Source of the DNA: Bradyrhizobium sp. CCBAU 53340
Lineage (GTDB): Bacteria; Pseudomonadota; Alphaproteobacteria; Rhizobiales; Xanthobacteraceae
DNA length: 64,000 nt
Direction of reading: 5' to 3'
Assembly: GCF_015291645.1 (NCBI RefSeq)
Contig: NZ_CP030055.1
Span: 6,882,001-6,946,000 of the forward strand
In this document: piece by piece, positions 35,225 through 43,135 of the stretch
Position numbering within the stretch: position 1 is the first letter of the stretch
Layout: every line of letters starts with the position of its first letter
Notes under the pieces: model-generated
The model's input: only the letters and a program-made list of their open reading frames with translations
Database searches by the model: none
What the model was told of the DNA's origin: nothing
Made by a program: the position numbers and the translations under genes

Positions 35225-36055
35225 CTACCGCGCCAGCCACTCGGCGACATCCTTCTGCGACTCCGCGCGCGCCTCGGCATCGGTGCCGAGATGGCCGTGC
35301 TCGGGCGCGGCGGCATCAAGGCTGCTGCTTGCTGCGTGCAGCGGCGTGTTGGCGCGGTCGAAATCGTGATAGGCGCCGGGATAGACCACGATGCGCGCGA
35401 GCGCGCTGCGGCCATGGGCGCCGTCCACCATCTGGCGGCAGGCCGGCGGCGAGGAGACATCGTCATTGGCGCCGATCAGCACCAGCGTCGGCACCCGCGT
35501 GCTCCAGCCGAGACCGGCGGAGATCCGGCAATCCGGATAGAACGCGACCGCGGCGCGGAAATCCGGACCCGCATCGCGCGCCACGGCCTGCGGACGCACG
35601 GCCCAGAGCAGCGCGCTGGCGCCGTTGGCCCAGCCGATCAGGCTGACACGCTCGCGCGCCACCCAGTTCTGTTTCATCAGCCAGGCGCGCGAGGCCGCAA
35701 TGTCGGTGACCCGCTCGCGCCGTGCCTTGACGTGCATCTCCTTGACGCGGCATTGCGGGCCGAGCTCGCGCGAGCCGTAGCTGTCGGGCAGCAGCACCGC
35801 GCTACCGGATTTGAGCAGGCGCTCCGCCCAGTCGCGATAGCGCGGCTGCACGGAATCGGAACGGCTGCCGAGGCCGCCGCAGCCATGCAGGGCGATCACG
35901 GCCGGGAACGGCCCCGCCCCCTCGGGCTTGAACAGCTGAGCGTGCAGGACGCCGGAGGACAGCGGGATCTCGACCGGCTGCGGCGCAGGCGCAGGCGCGG
36001 CGTGCGCGGCCGACATCAGGAGCGTCAGGAACAGGGCGGAAAGTACGGGGCGCAT
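35225..36055 (-). CDS. Dienelactone hydrolase-like protein lacking the nucleophile
   Basis: This 276-residue exported protein has the dienelactone-hydrolase fold: signal peptide MRPVLSAL to about residue 19 (AHAA), HGCGGLG oxyanion region near residue 57, a nucleophile-elbow position, GANDD and GAYHDFD for the acid and histidine. At the elbow, where family members have G-x-C/S-x-G, it reads G-W-A-N-G, so the nucleophile is alanine. The codon GCC is unambiguous on the minus strand. It may bind rather than cleave its ligand. I chose the ATG at 36055 at the signal peptide; longer frames reach 36124. It diverges from the DUF2093 gene. Confidence 0.8.
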   Translation of the reverse strand: MRPVLSALFLTLLMSAAHAAPAPAPQPVEIPLSSGVLHAQLFKPEGAGPFPAVIALHGCGGLGSRSDSVQPRYRDWAERLLKSGSAVLLPDSYGSRELGPQCRVKEMHVKARRERVTDIAASRAWLMKQNWVARERVSLIGWANGASALLWAVRPQAVARDAGPDFRAAVAFYPDCRISAGLGWSTRVPTLVLIGANDDVSSPPACRQMVDGAHGRSALARIVVYPGAYHDFDRANTPLHAASSSLDAAAPEHGHLGTDAEARAESQKDVAEWLAR

Positions 36056-36238
36056 CGAACTCAATCGCAGGAGATGCCGCATGGCCTCAAGCACTATCAT
36101 GCGAAAACGGCGGCAAAACATCACAAACCGGTGGGTTTAACGGGCGGACAAGCCACCCTATCTATGCTAGATCCAGTCCAACACATCGTGCCCCTGCAAG
36201 GTTCTCCAGGCAGGGCCCTTCCACGGAGACTTTCGACC

Positions 36239-36466
36239 GTGCTGAACAAGTTCGGCCCTTCGGGCCATGGCGAAGCGCAAGTGCAATATCTCGACGGCGA
36301 TTTCCGCGTGATCTCGCCGGGGACGTTCGTGCGCTGCGCCATATCGGACACGCGGATTCCGCTCGACGAGCTGAAATACTGGAGCGTGGATTTGCAGGAA
36401 GCCTACGCCACGCCCGCCGCCGTGCTGCAGCGGCATTTTCCCAGCGCGCCGAAGCCGCAGACGTGA
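36239..36466 (+). CDS. DUF2093 family protein
   Basis: This 75-residue conserved alphaproteobacterial protein carries the DUF2093 signature: YLDGDFRVISPGTFVRCA followed by IPLDELKYWSVDLQEAYA. The start is GTG 36239 (VLNKFG), placed by a GGAG ten bases upstream; the 1.1-kb open frame running upstream of it in the same phase is antisense to the hydrolase gene and not coding. The C-terminus ends in a short basic tail. Function unknown. Repeat A copy 2 follows, shared with the convergent PsiF-like gene. Confidence 0.85.
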   Translation: MLNKFGPSGHGEAQVQYLDGDFRVISPGTFVRCAISDTRIPLDELKYWSVDLQEAYATPAAVLQRHFPSAPKPQT

Positions 36467-36485
36467 TCGCGATTTCGTAGATCTC

Positions 36486-36576
36486 GCAGGGTGGGCAAAG
36501 CGAAGCGTGCCCACGTTCTTCGTTTTGATCATGGAAAGATCGTGGGCACGGCGCTTCGCGCCTTTGCCCACCCTAC
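36486..36576. repeat. Palindromic intergenic repeat, family A, copy 2
   Basis: This is the reverse complement of the element at 18704-18793 with few differences, including the same GTGCCCACGATCT core. Outer arms start GCAGGGTGGGCAAAG and end CTTTGCCCACCCTAC. It lies between the convergent DUF2093 and PsiF-like genes. Confidence 0.85.
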
Positions 36577-36601
36577 GTACCGTGCGTGCGGCATCGTCCG
36601 G

Positions 36602-36910
36602 CTATTGCGGCTCCGCGCCATCCGTGCCGACGCAGGTCTTGATCGCACTCTTGCGCGCTTCGCCGACAACCTTCTGATCGATCGCCTGCTTCAGGCAATC
36701 GAGCCGCGCCTGCGCCATGCACAGCTGCATCTGGTCGCGCTTGTCCTGCCCCTTCAGACCTTGTGTCGAGCCGAGGCACGCCATGCGCTTGGTCGCCGGA
36801 ACCGGCACCGTGGCGGCGGGAGCAGCAGGGGCCGGCGTCGTCTGGGCAAGAGCCGGCGCAACGATCAGACACACAAGGCTGGCGGCCAGGGCCGCAAAGG
36901 GCAGTTTCAT
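36602..36910 (-). CDS. PsiF-like secreted protein
   Basis: This 102-residue exported protein has a signal peptide (to about residue 23, ALAQ), a Pro/Ala linker and a C-terminal half with four cysteines in a PsiF-repeat-like pattern (CLGSTQGLKGQDKRDQMQLC and a following C-x-K-x-A-I segment). PsiF is a phosphate-starvation-inducible protein of unknown function in enterobacteria. A GGAG site directly upstream supports ATG 36910. Cysteine spacing suggests disulfides in the periplasm. No Pho box was identified. Confidence 0.65.
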   Translation of the reverse strand: MKLPFAALAASLVCLIVAPALAQTTPAPAAPAATVPVPATKRMACLGSTQGLKGQDKRDQMQLCMAQARLDCLKQAIDQKVVGEARKSAIKTCVGTDGAEPQ

Positions 36911-37533
36911 CTTAGTCTCCAGGATCGCACGAGATCGATAGAGGCTTTGCGATGAATGTCGGCTGAATGGCGCTCGTCCCAGGCGAGTGTTAACGTTCAC
37001 GCCACCGTGGGCAAAATGGCGCATCATTCGAATGATCGGCGCGGATCGAATCTTCGGTCAAACGACGAACAGGCTAGGCGCATTCCTTGTCGCGATCGGG
37101 TGCTGTTCACCTGCCGAGGTGCTTGCATGGCGCAGGCGTGCACGGCTTCGTCGCGGGCGAGCTTCGCAGCGACGCACAGGGGCGCCTCGAACTGGTGGCA
37201 ATCAATGAGAACATGCGCAAGGCCAACGCGCGGCCGCGGTGAGCGCGATGCGCAATAATTCGTAGCGCTCGTCGAGAGCAGCCCTTCTGGCGTTGCTTCT
37301 GATGTTGCCGCTTTCATCCCGGCGAACGAAATTGATGATGGCTAATGATGCGGGAAGCACCGCTGCGTCATCAACTTCGAATTGAACCGCGACCGCCAAT
37401 CGAGTCGAAGAAGCCAGACAAAGGCAACGATTGCCGGCGAAATCTAAAATTGTCTCGTTCGTCTTGACCTGCATTTAAGCCGGCTCGCATCAGGCTTCCA
37501 CGGGAAAAAGTGGCAAGCCGCGCAGGAGGGCGC
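36911..37533. other. Long intergenic region, possibly with a decayed gene
   Basis: This 623-base stretch holds no gene I can support. Between about 37044 and 37256 two adjacent frames read in succession like one protein (RLGAFLVAIGCCSPAEVLAW, then a +1 frame ending ELVAINENMRKANARPR), which could be a small gene broken by a frameshift. The rest, nearer the Tad-type genes, is more A/T-rich and presumably contains their promoter; an AGGAGG at 37524-37529 serves the next gene. Confidence 0.3.
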
Positions 37534-38856
37534 ATGGACCACGGGACATTCTGCAGCCGTTCGTTCAATGCGTTGGTGCGCCGGCAAGGTCGTGCGCGCC
37601 GGCACGATCGAACGATCCGTCTGCTTCATGAATTCGTTAAAGACCAGTCGGGCAGCTACGCGCTCCTTTCAGCGCTGCTGATGCCGGTGCTGGTCGGCAC
37701 GGCAGGGCTCGGCACCGAAGTGGGCTGGTGGTACTACAAGCACAAGAACATGCAGAGCGCGGCCGACTCGGGCGCCGTGAGCGCCGCGACCGCGGAAAGT
37801 GCAGGCACCGACCTGCTGGCCGAAGCTAATGCGGTCACGGCAAATTACGGTTACACGAACGGGGCCAACAACGTCACGGTCGCCGTCAACCAGCCGCCGA
37901 AGACGGGCAATTATGCATCGAACCCGCAGGCGGTCGAAGTCATCGTCAGCCAGCCGCAGCAGCGATTGCTGTCGGCGCTGTTCGGCTCGGATCCCGTGCT
38001 CATCACCGCACGCGCCGTCGCGCTGCCAAATTCCGGCACGGGCTGCGTGCTTGCGCTCAACTCCGGCGCAAGCCCCGCGGTCAACGTGAGCGGCGGCAAC
38101 CAGCTCAATCTGATCAAGTGCAATCTTTACAGCGACTCGAGCGCAAGCCCGTCGCTCAACGTTGCCGGCAGTGCGACGGTCTCTGCAAATCAGGTCGGAG
38201 TCGTGGGCGACGTCTCCGGCGCGAGCAGCATCACGACCACCAACGGCATCAAGTCGCACACGCTGCCGGTGGCCGATCCCTACGCGAACGTTTCTCCTCC
38301 GCTGGAGCCGAGCTGCACCAACGCCAAGATCACGGTCAACGCCAATGGAAAAACAAACTCGCTCGATCCCGGCTGCTACACCGGCAGCATCACGGTCAAC
38401 GCCGGCGCAGTCCTGAACCTTAGTCCGGGCATCTATTATCTCGATGGTGCCAATTTGAGCGTCGCCGGAAACGCCACGATCACGGGCAGCGGCGTGACCC
38501 TGGTGTTTACCGGCTCGGGAAGCGACTGGGGCACCGCGTCGATCGGCAGCAACGCCACGGTCAACCTGACCGCCCCGACCAGCGGCGCCACCAAGGGCAT
38601 CGTCGTGTACGGCGATCGCAACATGCCGACCGGGACGGCCTTCAATCTCACCGGCGGCAGCACCCAGAATTTCGGCGGTGCCATCTACCTGCCGAAAGCC
38701 AATCTCAGCTTCAGTGGCGGCAACGGCACGAGCACATCCTGCACCAAGATCATCGCGGACACGCTGACATTCAGCGGGACCTCCAACCTTCAGGTCAATT
38801 GTTCCGCGCTCGGCACTGCGACGATCGGCTCGCAAACCGCCCAGCTCACCGAATGA
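37534..38856 (+). CDS. TadG-like pilus-associated protein with repetitive C-terminal region
   Basis: This 440-residue envelope protein starts with the TadE/TadG-type N-terminus: a basic leader, then one membrane helix (about 40-62, LLSALLMPVLVGTAGLG) followed by EVGWWYYKHKNMQSAADSGA, as in Flp/Tad pilus assembly proteins. After residue 150 it is rich in Asn, Thr, Ser and Gly with recurring short beta-strand units (NATITGSG, NAGAVLNLSPG), suggesting a beta-helix or adhesin-like surface domain. It heads a three-gene unit with two TadE-like proteins by overlapping starts and stops. AGGAGG precedes ATG 37534. No tad ATPase or secretin genes lie in the window. Confidence 0.85.
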   Translation: MDHGTFCSRSFNALVRRQGRARRHDRTIRLLHEFVKDQSGSYALLSALLMPVLVGTAGLGTEVGWWYYKHKNMQSAADSGAVSAATAESAGTDLLAEANAVTANYGYTNGANNVTVAVNQPPKTGNYASNPQAVEVIVSQPQQRLLSALFGSDPVLITARAVALPNSGTGCVLALNSGASPAVNVSGGNQLNLIKCNLYSDSSASPSLNVAGSATVSANQVGVVGDVSGASSITTTNGIKSHTLPVADPYANVSPPLEPSCTNAKITVNANGKTNSLDPGCYTGSITVNAGAVLNLSPGIYYLDGANLSVAGNATITGSGVTLVFTGSGSDWGTASIGSNATVNLTAPTSGATKGIVVYGDRNMPTGTAFNLTGGSTQNFGGAIYLPKANLSFSGGNGTSTSCTKIIADTLTFSGTSNLQVNCSALGTATIGSQTAQLTE

Positions 38857-38867
38857 GGTTCGGATCG

Positions 38868-39371
38868 ATGCAACACCGCAAATCTTCATCCAATGTCTGC
38901 CGCCGATGGCTGGGGTCTCTCGGCGGGCATGTGCACGCTGTCGTCCGCGACAACAGGGGCGTCGCGGCGGTCGAATTCGGCATCATGATCCCGGTGCTGT
39001 CCCTGATGGTCGTTTCGGTCACCGACATCGGACTCGCACTCTATCGCAAGATGCAGGTCGAGGAGGCCGCGCAGGCGGGCGCGCAATACGCAATTGCGCG
39101 GGGCTTCGATGCGGGCGGCATTTCCAGCGCCGTCACCAGCGCCACGAACTCCTCCGACATCACGGCCTCGCCCGCGCCGGTCACGTTCTGCGGATGCCCG
39201 ACGAGCACGGGCGTTAGCACCGTCGGCTGCGGGACGGTCTGCACCGGCGGCGCACAGGCGGGAACCTATACGACGATCTCGGCACGGGCGACGTACTATA
39301 CGCTCATCAATTACCAGATCGTGGCGACCACATACACTTATAACGCCCAGTCGACAGCGAGGCTGCAGTGA
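38868..39371 (+). CDS. TadE-like pilus assembly protein
   Basis: This 167-residue protein has the TadE motif: a basic cytoplasmic start, then RDNRGVAAVEFGIMIPVLSLMVVSVTDIG (given here in part; about residues 31-60) forming the single membrane helix with the conserved Glu. The exported part has several cysteines (CGCPTS, GCGTVC) and is Thr/Ser-rich. The ATG at 38853 overlapping the upstream stop is an alternative; I prefer 38868, which has GAGG nine bases upstream. It overlaps the next gene by four bases. Likely a minor pseudopilin of a Flp/Tad pilus. Confidence 0.85.
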   Translation: MQHRKSSSNVCRRWLGSLGGHVHAVVRDNRGVAAVEFGIMIPVLSLMVVSVTDIGLALYRKMQVEEAAQAGAQYAIARGFDAGGISSAVTSATNSSDITASPAPVTFCGCPTSTGVSTVGCGTVCTGGAQAGTYTTISARATYYTLINYQIVATTYTYNAQSTARLQ

Positions 39372-39745
39372 GGCTTCGTTCCCTATGGCGAGACGAGCGG
39401 GGAGCGTCCGCGCTGGAATTCGCGCTGACCGCTCCCGTGTTCTTCCTGTTCATATTTGGCATCATCGAAGCCGGGCTGATGTTCTGGACCCAACTCGGGA
39501 TCCAGCATGGTGCCGAAATGGCGGCGCGCTGCGCCACGGTCAACAGCACGCTCTGCCCGAGCGCCAGCGCCATAACGAACTATGCTGCCCAGGAGGCGTT
39601 CGGCCTCACGCTTCCGGCCGGGACATTCACCTATTCCGCGCCGACATGCGGCAACCAGGTCAGCGCAAACGTCGCATTTGACTTTCCGCAAATTCTCAAT
39701 CTGTCCCCGGTGACGCTGACCGCCCGGGCATGCTTTCCGAGTTGA
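39368..39745 (+). CDS. TadE-like pilus assembly protein
   Basis: This second TadE-family minor pseudopilin is 125 residues long. The DERGASALEFALTAPVFFLF segment (residues 9-28) carries the conserved Glu at the membrane helix. The exported region has four cysteines. Its GTG start overlaps the upstream stop (GTGA), so all three Tad-type proteins are made together. It ends shortly before the convergent lpxK gene. Confidence 0.88.
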   Translation: MRLRSLWRDERGASALEFALTAPVFFLFIFGIIEAGLMFWTQLGIQHGAEMAARCATVNSTLCPSASAITNYAAQEAFGLTLPAGTFTYSAPTCGNQVSANVAFDFPQILNLSPVTLTARACFPS

Positions 39746-39778
39746 GCCTGCGGCAAGCCGCCTGGTCGACGCTGCGGA

Positions 39779-40795
39779 TCATCGCGCGCTGAACCGCCGC
39801 TCTCGGGCCTTGTAGAGATGATCGCTGATCAGCTGCCGGAGCGCGGCCGGCTCGTCGAATTCGAGCCGCACCGCGAAGGGCACGATGCCCTCGGGCGCGC
39901 CCTCGACGCCACGCAGCCGCGCGAGATCCTTCTCCGTCGTCACCAGCGTAAGCTGCTCGCGCTGTGCGTCGGCTGCGAGCGCGGCGAGCTCGGCTTGCGA
40001 AAACATGTGGTGATCGGCGAAGGAGCGCGTGCGCGCGACATCGAAGCCGCCGGCCTGCAAGGTCCTGAAGAAGCGCTCGGGATCGCCGATGCCGGCGAAG
40101 GCGAAGACGCGCTTGCCCTGCAGCCTTGCAACCGACGCCGCATCCGGCTTCAGCCGTGCGCGAAGCACCGGCTTGCCGCGCGCGGAAATTTCCGCCGCGA
40201 CACCGTCGGCGGCATGGCCGTCGCCGATCAGCACCAGCGCATCGGTGCGCGCAAGCTGTGGCTTGAGCGGCCCACGTAGCGGACCTGCCGGAAACACCTT
40301 GCCATTGCCGAGGCCGCGCTCGCTGTCGATCACGATCAGGGAAGCATCCTTCAACAGAAGCGGATTCTGGAAGCCGTCATCCATCAGGATCACGGTGGCG
40401 CCTTGCGACTTCGCCAGCGCGACGCCGTCGAGGCGGTCGCGCGCGACCGCGACCGGGACGTCACGCGCCATCATCAGCGGCTCGTCGCCGATGTCGGCGG
40501 CGGTATGACGCTCGCGGTCGACCATGACCGGGCCCTTCAGCCGTCCGCCATAGCCGCGGCTGAGCACCACAGGGGTTTCGCCGAGCTCGCGCAACAGCGT
40601 CGTCAGCGCCAGCACGGTCGGCGTCTTGCCGGCGCCGCCGACATGGTAATTGCCGACGCAGAGCACAGGGATGCCGGCGTCAAAACCCTTGCGCGCCATC
40701 CGGCGCGCGGTGATGGCGCCATAGAGCGCGCCCAGGGGGCTGAGGAGAAGCGACTTCGGGGAGCGCGGCCGGTACCAGAAGGCCGGCTCACGCAT
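39779..40795 (-). CDS. lpxK: Tetraacyldisaccharide 4'-kinase
   Basis: LpxK phosphorylates the 4' position of the lipid A disaccharide at the cytoplasmic face of the inner membrane. The 338-residue protein has an N-terminal amphipathic region and a Walker-type loop NYHVGGAGKTPT (about residues 49-60). The family DDGFQN motif is kept (MDDGFQNP, near residue 139). It overlaps waaA by eight bases and is the last gene of a six-gene minus-strand operon for lipid A and Kdo addition. Confidence 0.95.
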   Translation of the reverse strand: MREPAFWYRPRSPKSLLLSPLGALYGAITARRMARKGFDAGIPVLCVGNYHVGGAGKTPTVLALTTLLRELGETPVVLSRGYGGRLKGPVMVDRERHTAADIGDEPLMMARDVPVAVARDRLDGVALAKSQGATVILMDDGFQNPLLLKDASLIVIDSERGLGNGKVFPAGPLRGPLKPQLARTDALVLIGDGHAADGVAAEISARGKPVLRARLKPDAASVARLQGKRVFAFAGIGDPERFFRTLQAGGFDVARTRSFADHHMFSQAELAALAADAQREQLTLVTTEKDLARLRGVEGAPEGIVPFAVRLEFDEPAALRQLISDHLYKARERRFSAR

Positions 40796-42128
40796 TGGCG
40801 GCTCCCATCTCGATGCGCAACTGCATCAGATACGGTTCGAGCGCCGTCATGGTGCGATCAAGCGCGCCGCCGAGCTGATCGACCACGCCCGCGCCGGCGC
40901 GATGGACCTTGTCGCGCGCAGCGGGATCGGCCAGCAGCAGACCGAGCTGCTTGACCAGCGCCTCCTGCGTATCGGCCTGCCGCGCACCGCCGCTTTGATC
41001 GAGCGCCGCGTAGACATCGGCGAAATTGAAGACGTGCGGACCATGGACGATCGCCGCCCCTAACTTGATCGCCTCGATCGGATTCTGCCCGCCATGGTGG
41101 ATCATCGATCCGCCCATGAACACGATTTGCGAGAGTCGGTAGAACAGGCCGAGCTCACCCATGGTGTCGGCGACATAGATGTCGGTCGTGGCCGTCGGCA
41201 GCTCGTCGCGAGAACGCAAGGCCGGCTTCAGGCCCGATGCGGTGATCATGCCTGCGATCGACGAGCCGCGATCCGGATGCCGCGGCACGATCACGGTCAG
41301 CAGCTGCGGGAAGATCCCGACGAGGCCGCGATGCGCCGCGACCAGCATCTCGTCCTCGCCCGGATGGGTCGAGGCTGCGACGATGATCGGGCGGCCCCGC
41401 GTCATCGCCATCAGCCGATCGAGCTTGGCGGGATCGGCCGGCGGTGCCGGCACGTCGAGCTTGAGATTGCCCGTGGTGACGACATCGCGGCTGCCGAGCG
41501 CGGAGAAGCGTTCGGCATCGGTCTTCGACTGCGCCAGGCAAATGTCGAACCGCGACAGCAGCGCCGAGATGGTGCCGTGCATCCGCCGCCAGCGCGGGAA
41601 GGAGCGCGGCGACATCCGGCCGTTGATCAGCACCATCGGCACCCGGCGCGCCGCGCCCGCCAGGATCAGGTTCGGCCACAGATCGGATTCGATGAACAGC
41701 GCCAGCGACGGCTTCCAATGGTCGAGGAAGCGGGCGACGTAGCGCGGGGAATCATACGGCACGTATTGATGGATGACGTCGGGCGGAAAGCGTTTTGCGA
41801 CGACCGCGGCCGAGGTGACGGTGCCCGAGGTCAGCAGGATGCGTAAGTTGAGATCGCGCAGGCGCTCGATCAGCGCCGCCGCCGCCAACACCTCGCCGAC
41901 GCTGGCGCCGTGGATCCACACCAGCGGGCCATGCGGCCGGACATCCCGGCTGAGGCCGCGCCGCTCGCCGACGCGCGCCGGATCCTCCTTGCCCTGCTTC
42001 AGCCGCCGCTTGATCAAGGCAGGGGCGAGCGGCACCAGGCTCGTCGCCAGGCGCCGGTACATCCGCAGCGTCATTGGCAGGGACTTGGGCAGCGCATGCG
42101 GCAGCGAGCCAGCCATCGTTTTAGCCAT
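40788..42128 (-). CDS. waaA: 3-deoxy-D-manno-octulosonic acid transferase
   Basis: WaaA (KdtA) transfers Kdo from CMP-Kdo to lipid A precursors at the inner membrane. The 446-residue GT-B enzyme has an N-terminal membrane-associating helix and the family block HGASVGE with the catalytic Glu, then the C-terminal MGGSMIHHGGQNPIE sugar-nucleotide site. I chose ATG 42128, overlapping the DUF374 stop by eight bases; ATG 42074 is an alternative nearer the canonical start. It is cotranscribed with lpxK and the acyltransferase-like gene. Confidence 0.94.
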   Translation of the reverse strand: MAKTMAGSLPHALPKSLPMTLRMYRRLATSLVPLAPALIKRRLKQGKEDPARVGERRGLSRDVRPHGPLVWIHGASVGEVLAAAALIERLRDLNLRILLTSGTVTSAAVVAKRFPPDVIHQYVPYDSPRYVARFLDHWKPSLALFIESDLWPNLILAGAARRVPMVLINGRMSPRSFPRWRRMHGTISALLSRFDICLAQSKTDAERFSALGSRDVVTTGNLKLDVPAPPADPAKLDRLMAMTRGRPIIVAASTHPGEDEMLVAAHRGLVGIFPQLLTVIVPRHPDRGSSIAGMITASGLKPALRSRDELPTATTDIYVADTMGELGLFYRLSQIVFMGGSMIHHGGQNPIEAIKLGAAIVHGPHVFNFADVYAALDQSGGARQADTQEALVKQLGLLLADPAARDKVHRAGAGVVDQLGGALDRTMTALEPYLMQLRIEMGAANA

Positions 42129-42834
42129 CTTGGGGCCCCGGGCGGCCGAGCTGCGCATAGGCGCGGCGGGTGGCTTCGTTCAGGGTCTCTTCGAGCTCCA
42201 GCCGCAGCGTTTCCATCATGGCGGCATCGGCGTCGGCGGGAACGTGGATTTCCTTGATGCCGACCAGCGCGCCCCGTCCGAACGGCAGATTGATGGTGGT
42301 ACGGTCCCAGTTCTTGAGCCGGATGAAGCGGCTGGTCGCCATTGCGAAAGGCATGATCGGCCGTCCCGATTCCCGTGCCAGCATGATGATGCCGAGTCCG
42401 GCGACGCGGGCGCGCTTGGGGACATCGGCGGTCAGCGCGACATTACAACCGTCCTGGAGCGTTCGCACCATCTCCTTGAAGGCGCCGACGCCACCTTTGC
42501 GGTGGAAAGCGCCACCATGGTCGCCGGAACCGCGGATAAGACCGATGCCGAGCCGCTCCACCGCGATCGCGTTGAACTCGCCGTCGCGGTGACGGGAGAT
42601 CAGGACCTTGGCCCGGTAGGACTCCTTGTTCTTGATGAACGGGGTGAGGAAATGCTGGCCGTGCCAGAAGGCGAAGATCGCCGGGATCTGCGGCTCGACG
42701 ATGTCATAGACATCGGGCGGATCGAAGGTGAACTTGTTGGTCCGCCAGACCAGCCGCAGATATTCGGCCGCCAGAAACCCGACGGCACGCTGAAACCAGC
42801 TGCTTCGCAGCGTATTGCGAAGCAGTCTTTTCAA
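42121..42834 (-). CDS. DUF374 lysophospholipid acyltransferase-family protein
   Basis: This 237-residue protein of the DUF374 group belongs to the LPLAT acyltransferase superfamily. The HGQHFLTPF segment (residues 58-66) and SRHRDGE stand for the acyltransferase H-x4-D region, and RGSGDHGG and TADVPKRARV are group-specific. Its position directly before waaA is conserved in alphaproteobacteria and suggests a role in lipid A, perhaps secondary acylation; the enzymatic activity is unproven. It overlaps DUF4170 (ATGA) and waaA. Confidence 0.85.
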   Translation of the reverse strand: MKRLLRNTLRSSWFQRAVGFLAAEYLRLVWRTNKFTFDPPDVYDIVEPQIPAIFAFWHGQHFLTPFIKNKESYRAKVLISRHRDGEFNAIAVERLGIGLIRGSGDHGGAFHRKGGVGAFKEMVRTLQDGCNVALTADVPKRARVAGLGIIMLARESGRPIMPFAMATSRFIRLKNWDRTTINLPFGRGALVGIKEIHVPADADAAMMETLRLELEETLNEATRRAYAQLGRPGPQDG

Positions 42835-43073
42835 CGCGCCGGTTCTTGATTGGGGTCGAGCAGCCGGTGGAGATGGACGATGAAATAGCGCATCTGCGCA
42901 TTGTCGACCGTGCTCTGCGCCTTGGCGCGCCAGGCAGCGTGGGCGGTGGCATAATTCGGGTAGAGGCCGACGATCTCGACATCATCGAGATTCTTGAAGA
43001 CGTTTTGCTCGAGATCGACGAGCTCGCCGCCGATGACGAGATGAAGCAGTTGTTGCGGGGCACTATCTGGCAT
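42831..43073 (-). CDS. DUF4170 family protein
   Basis: This 80-residue small protein carries the DUF4170 pattern: LLHLVIGGELVDLEQN, then VGLYPNYATAHAAWRAKAQ and MRYFIVHLHRLLDP. It is cytoplasmic, with no membrane helix. AGGA eight bases upstream supports ATG 43073. It is confined to alphaproteobacteria as far as I recall and commonly found next to waaA and cysQ, so a regulatory or adaptor role in lipopolysaccharide synthesis is plausible but unproven. Confidence 0.85.
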   Translation of the reverse strand: MPDSAPQQLLHLVIGGELVDLEQNVFKNLDDVEIVGLYPNYATAHAAWRAKAQSTVDNAQMRYFIVHLHRLLDPNQEPAR

Positions 43074-43135
43074 GAGTTCTGTTCCTAAGAGGCTGCCCGG
43101 CAAAGCAGTGTTCGACAAGCACGACGACAGGCGCT

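Noticed and set aside
35096..36466. A 456-residue plus-strand protein ending in the DUF2093 sequence
   Set aside because: Most of that frame is antisense to the clearly coding dienelactone hydrolase-like gene; only the last 75 codons, with their own ribosome binding site and GTG, are real.
37202..37474. A 90-residue minus-strand frame before the Tad-type genes
   Set aside because: Codon use is unlike neighbours, there is no homologue in mind and it lies over the presumed promoter region.
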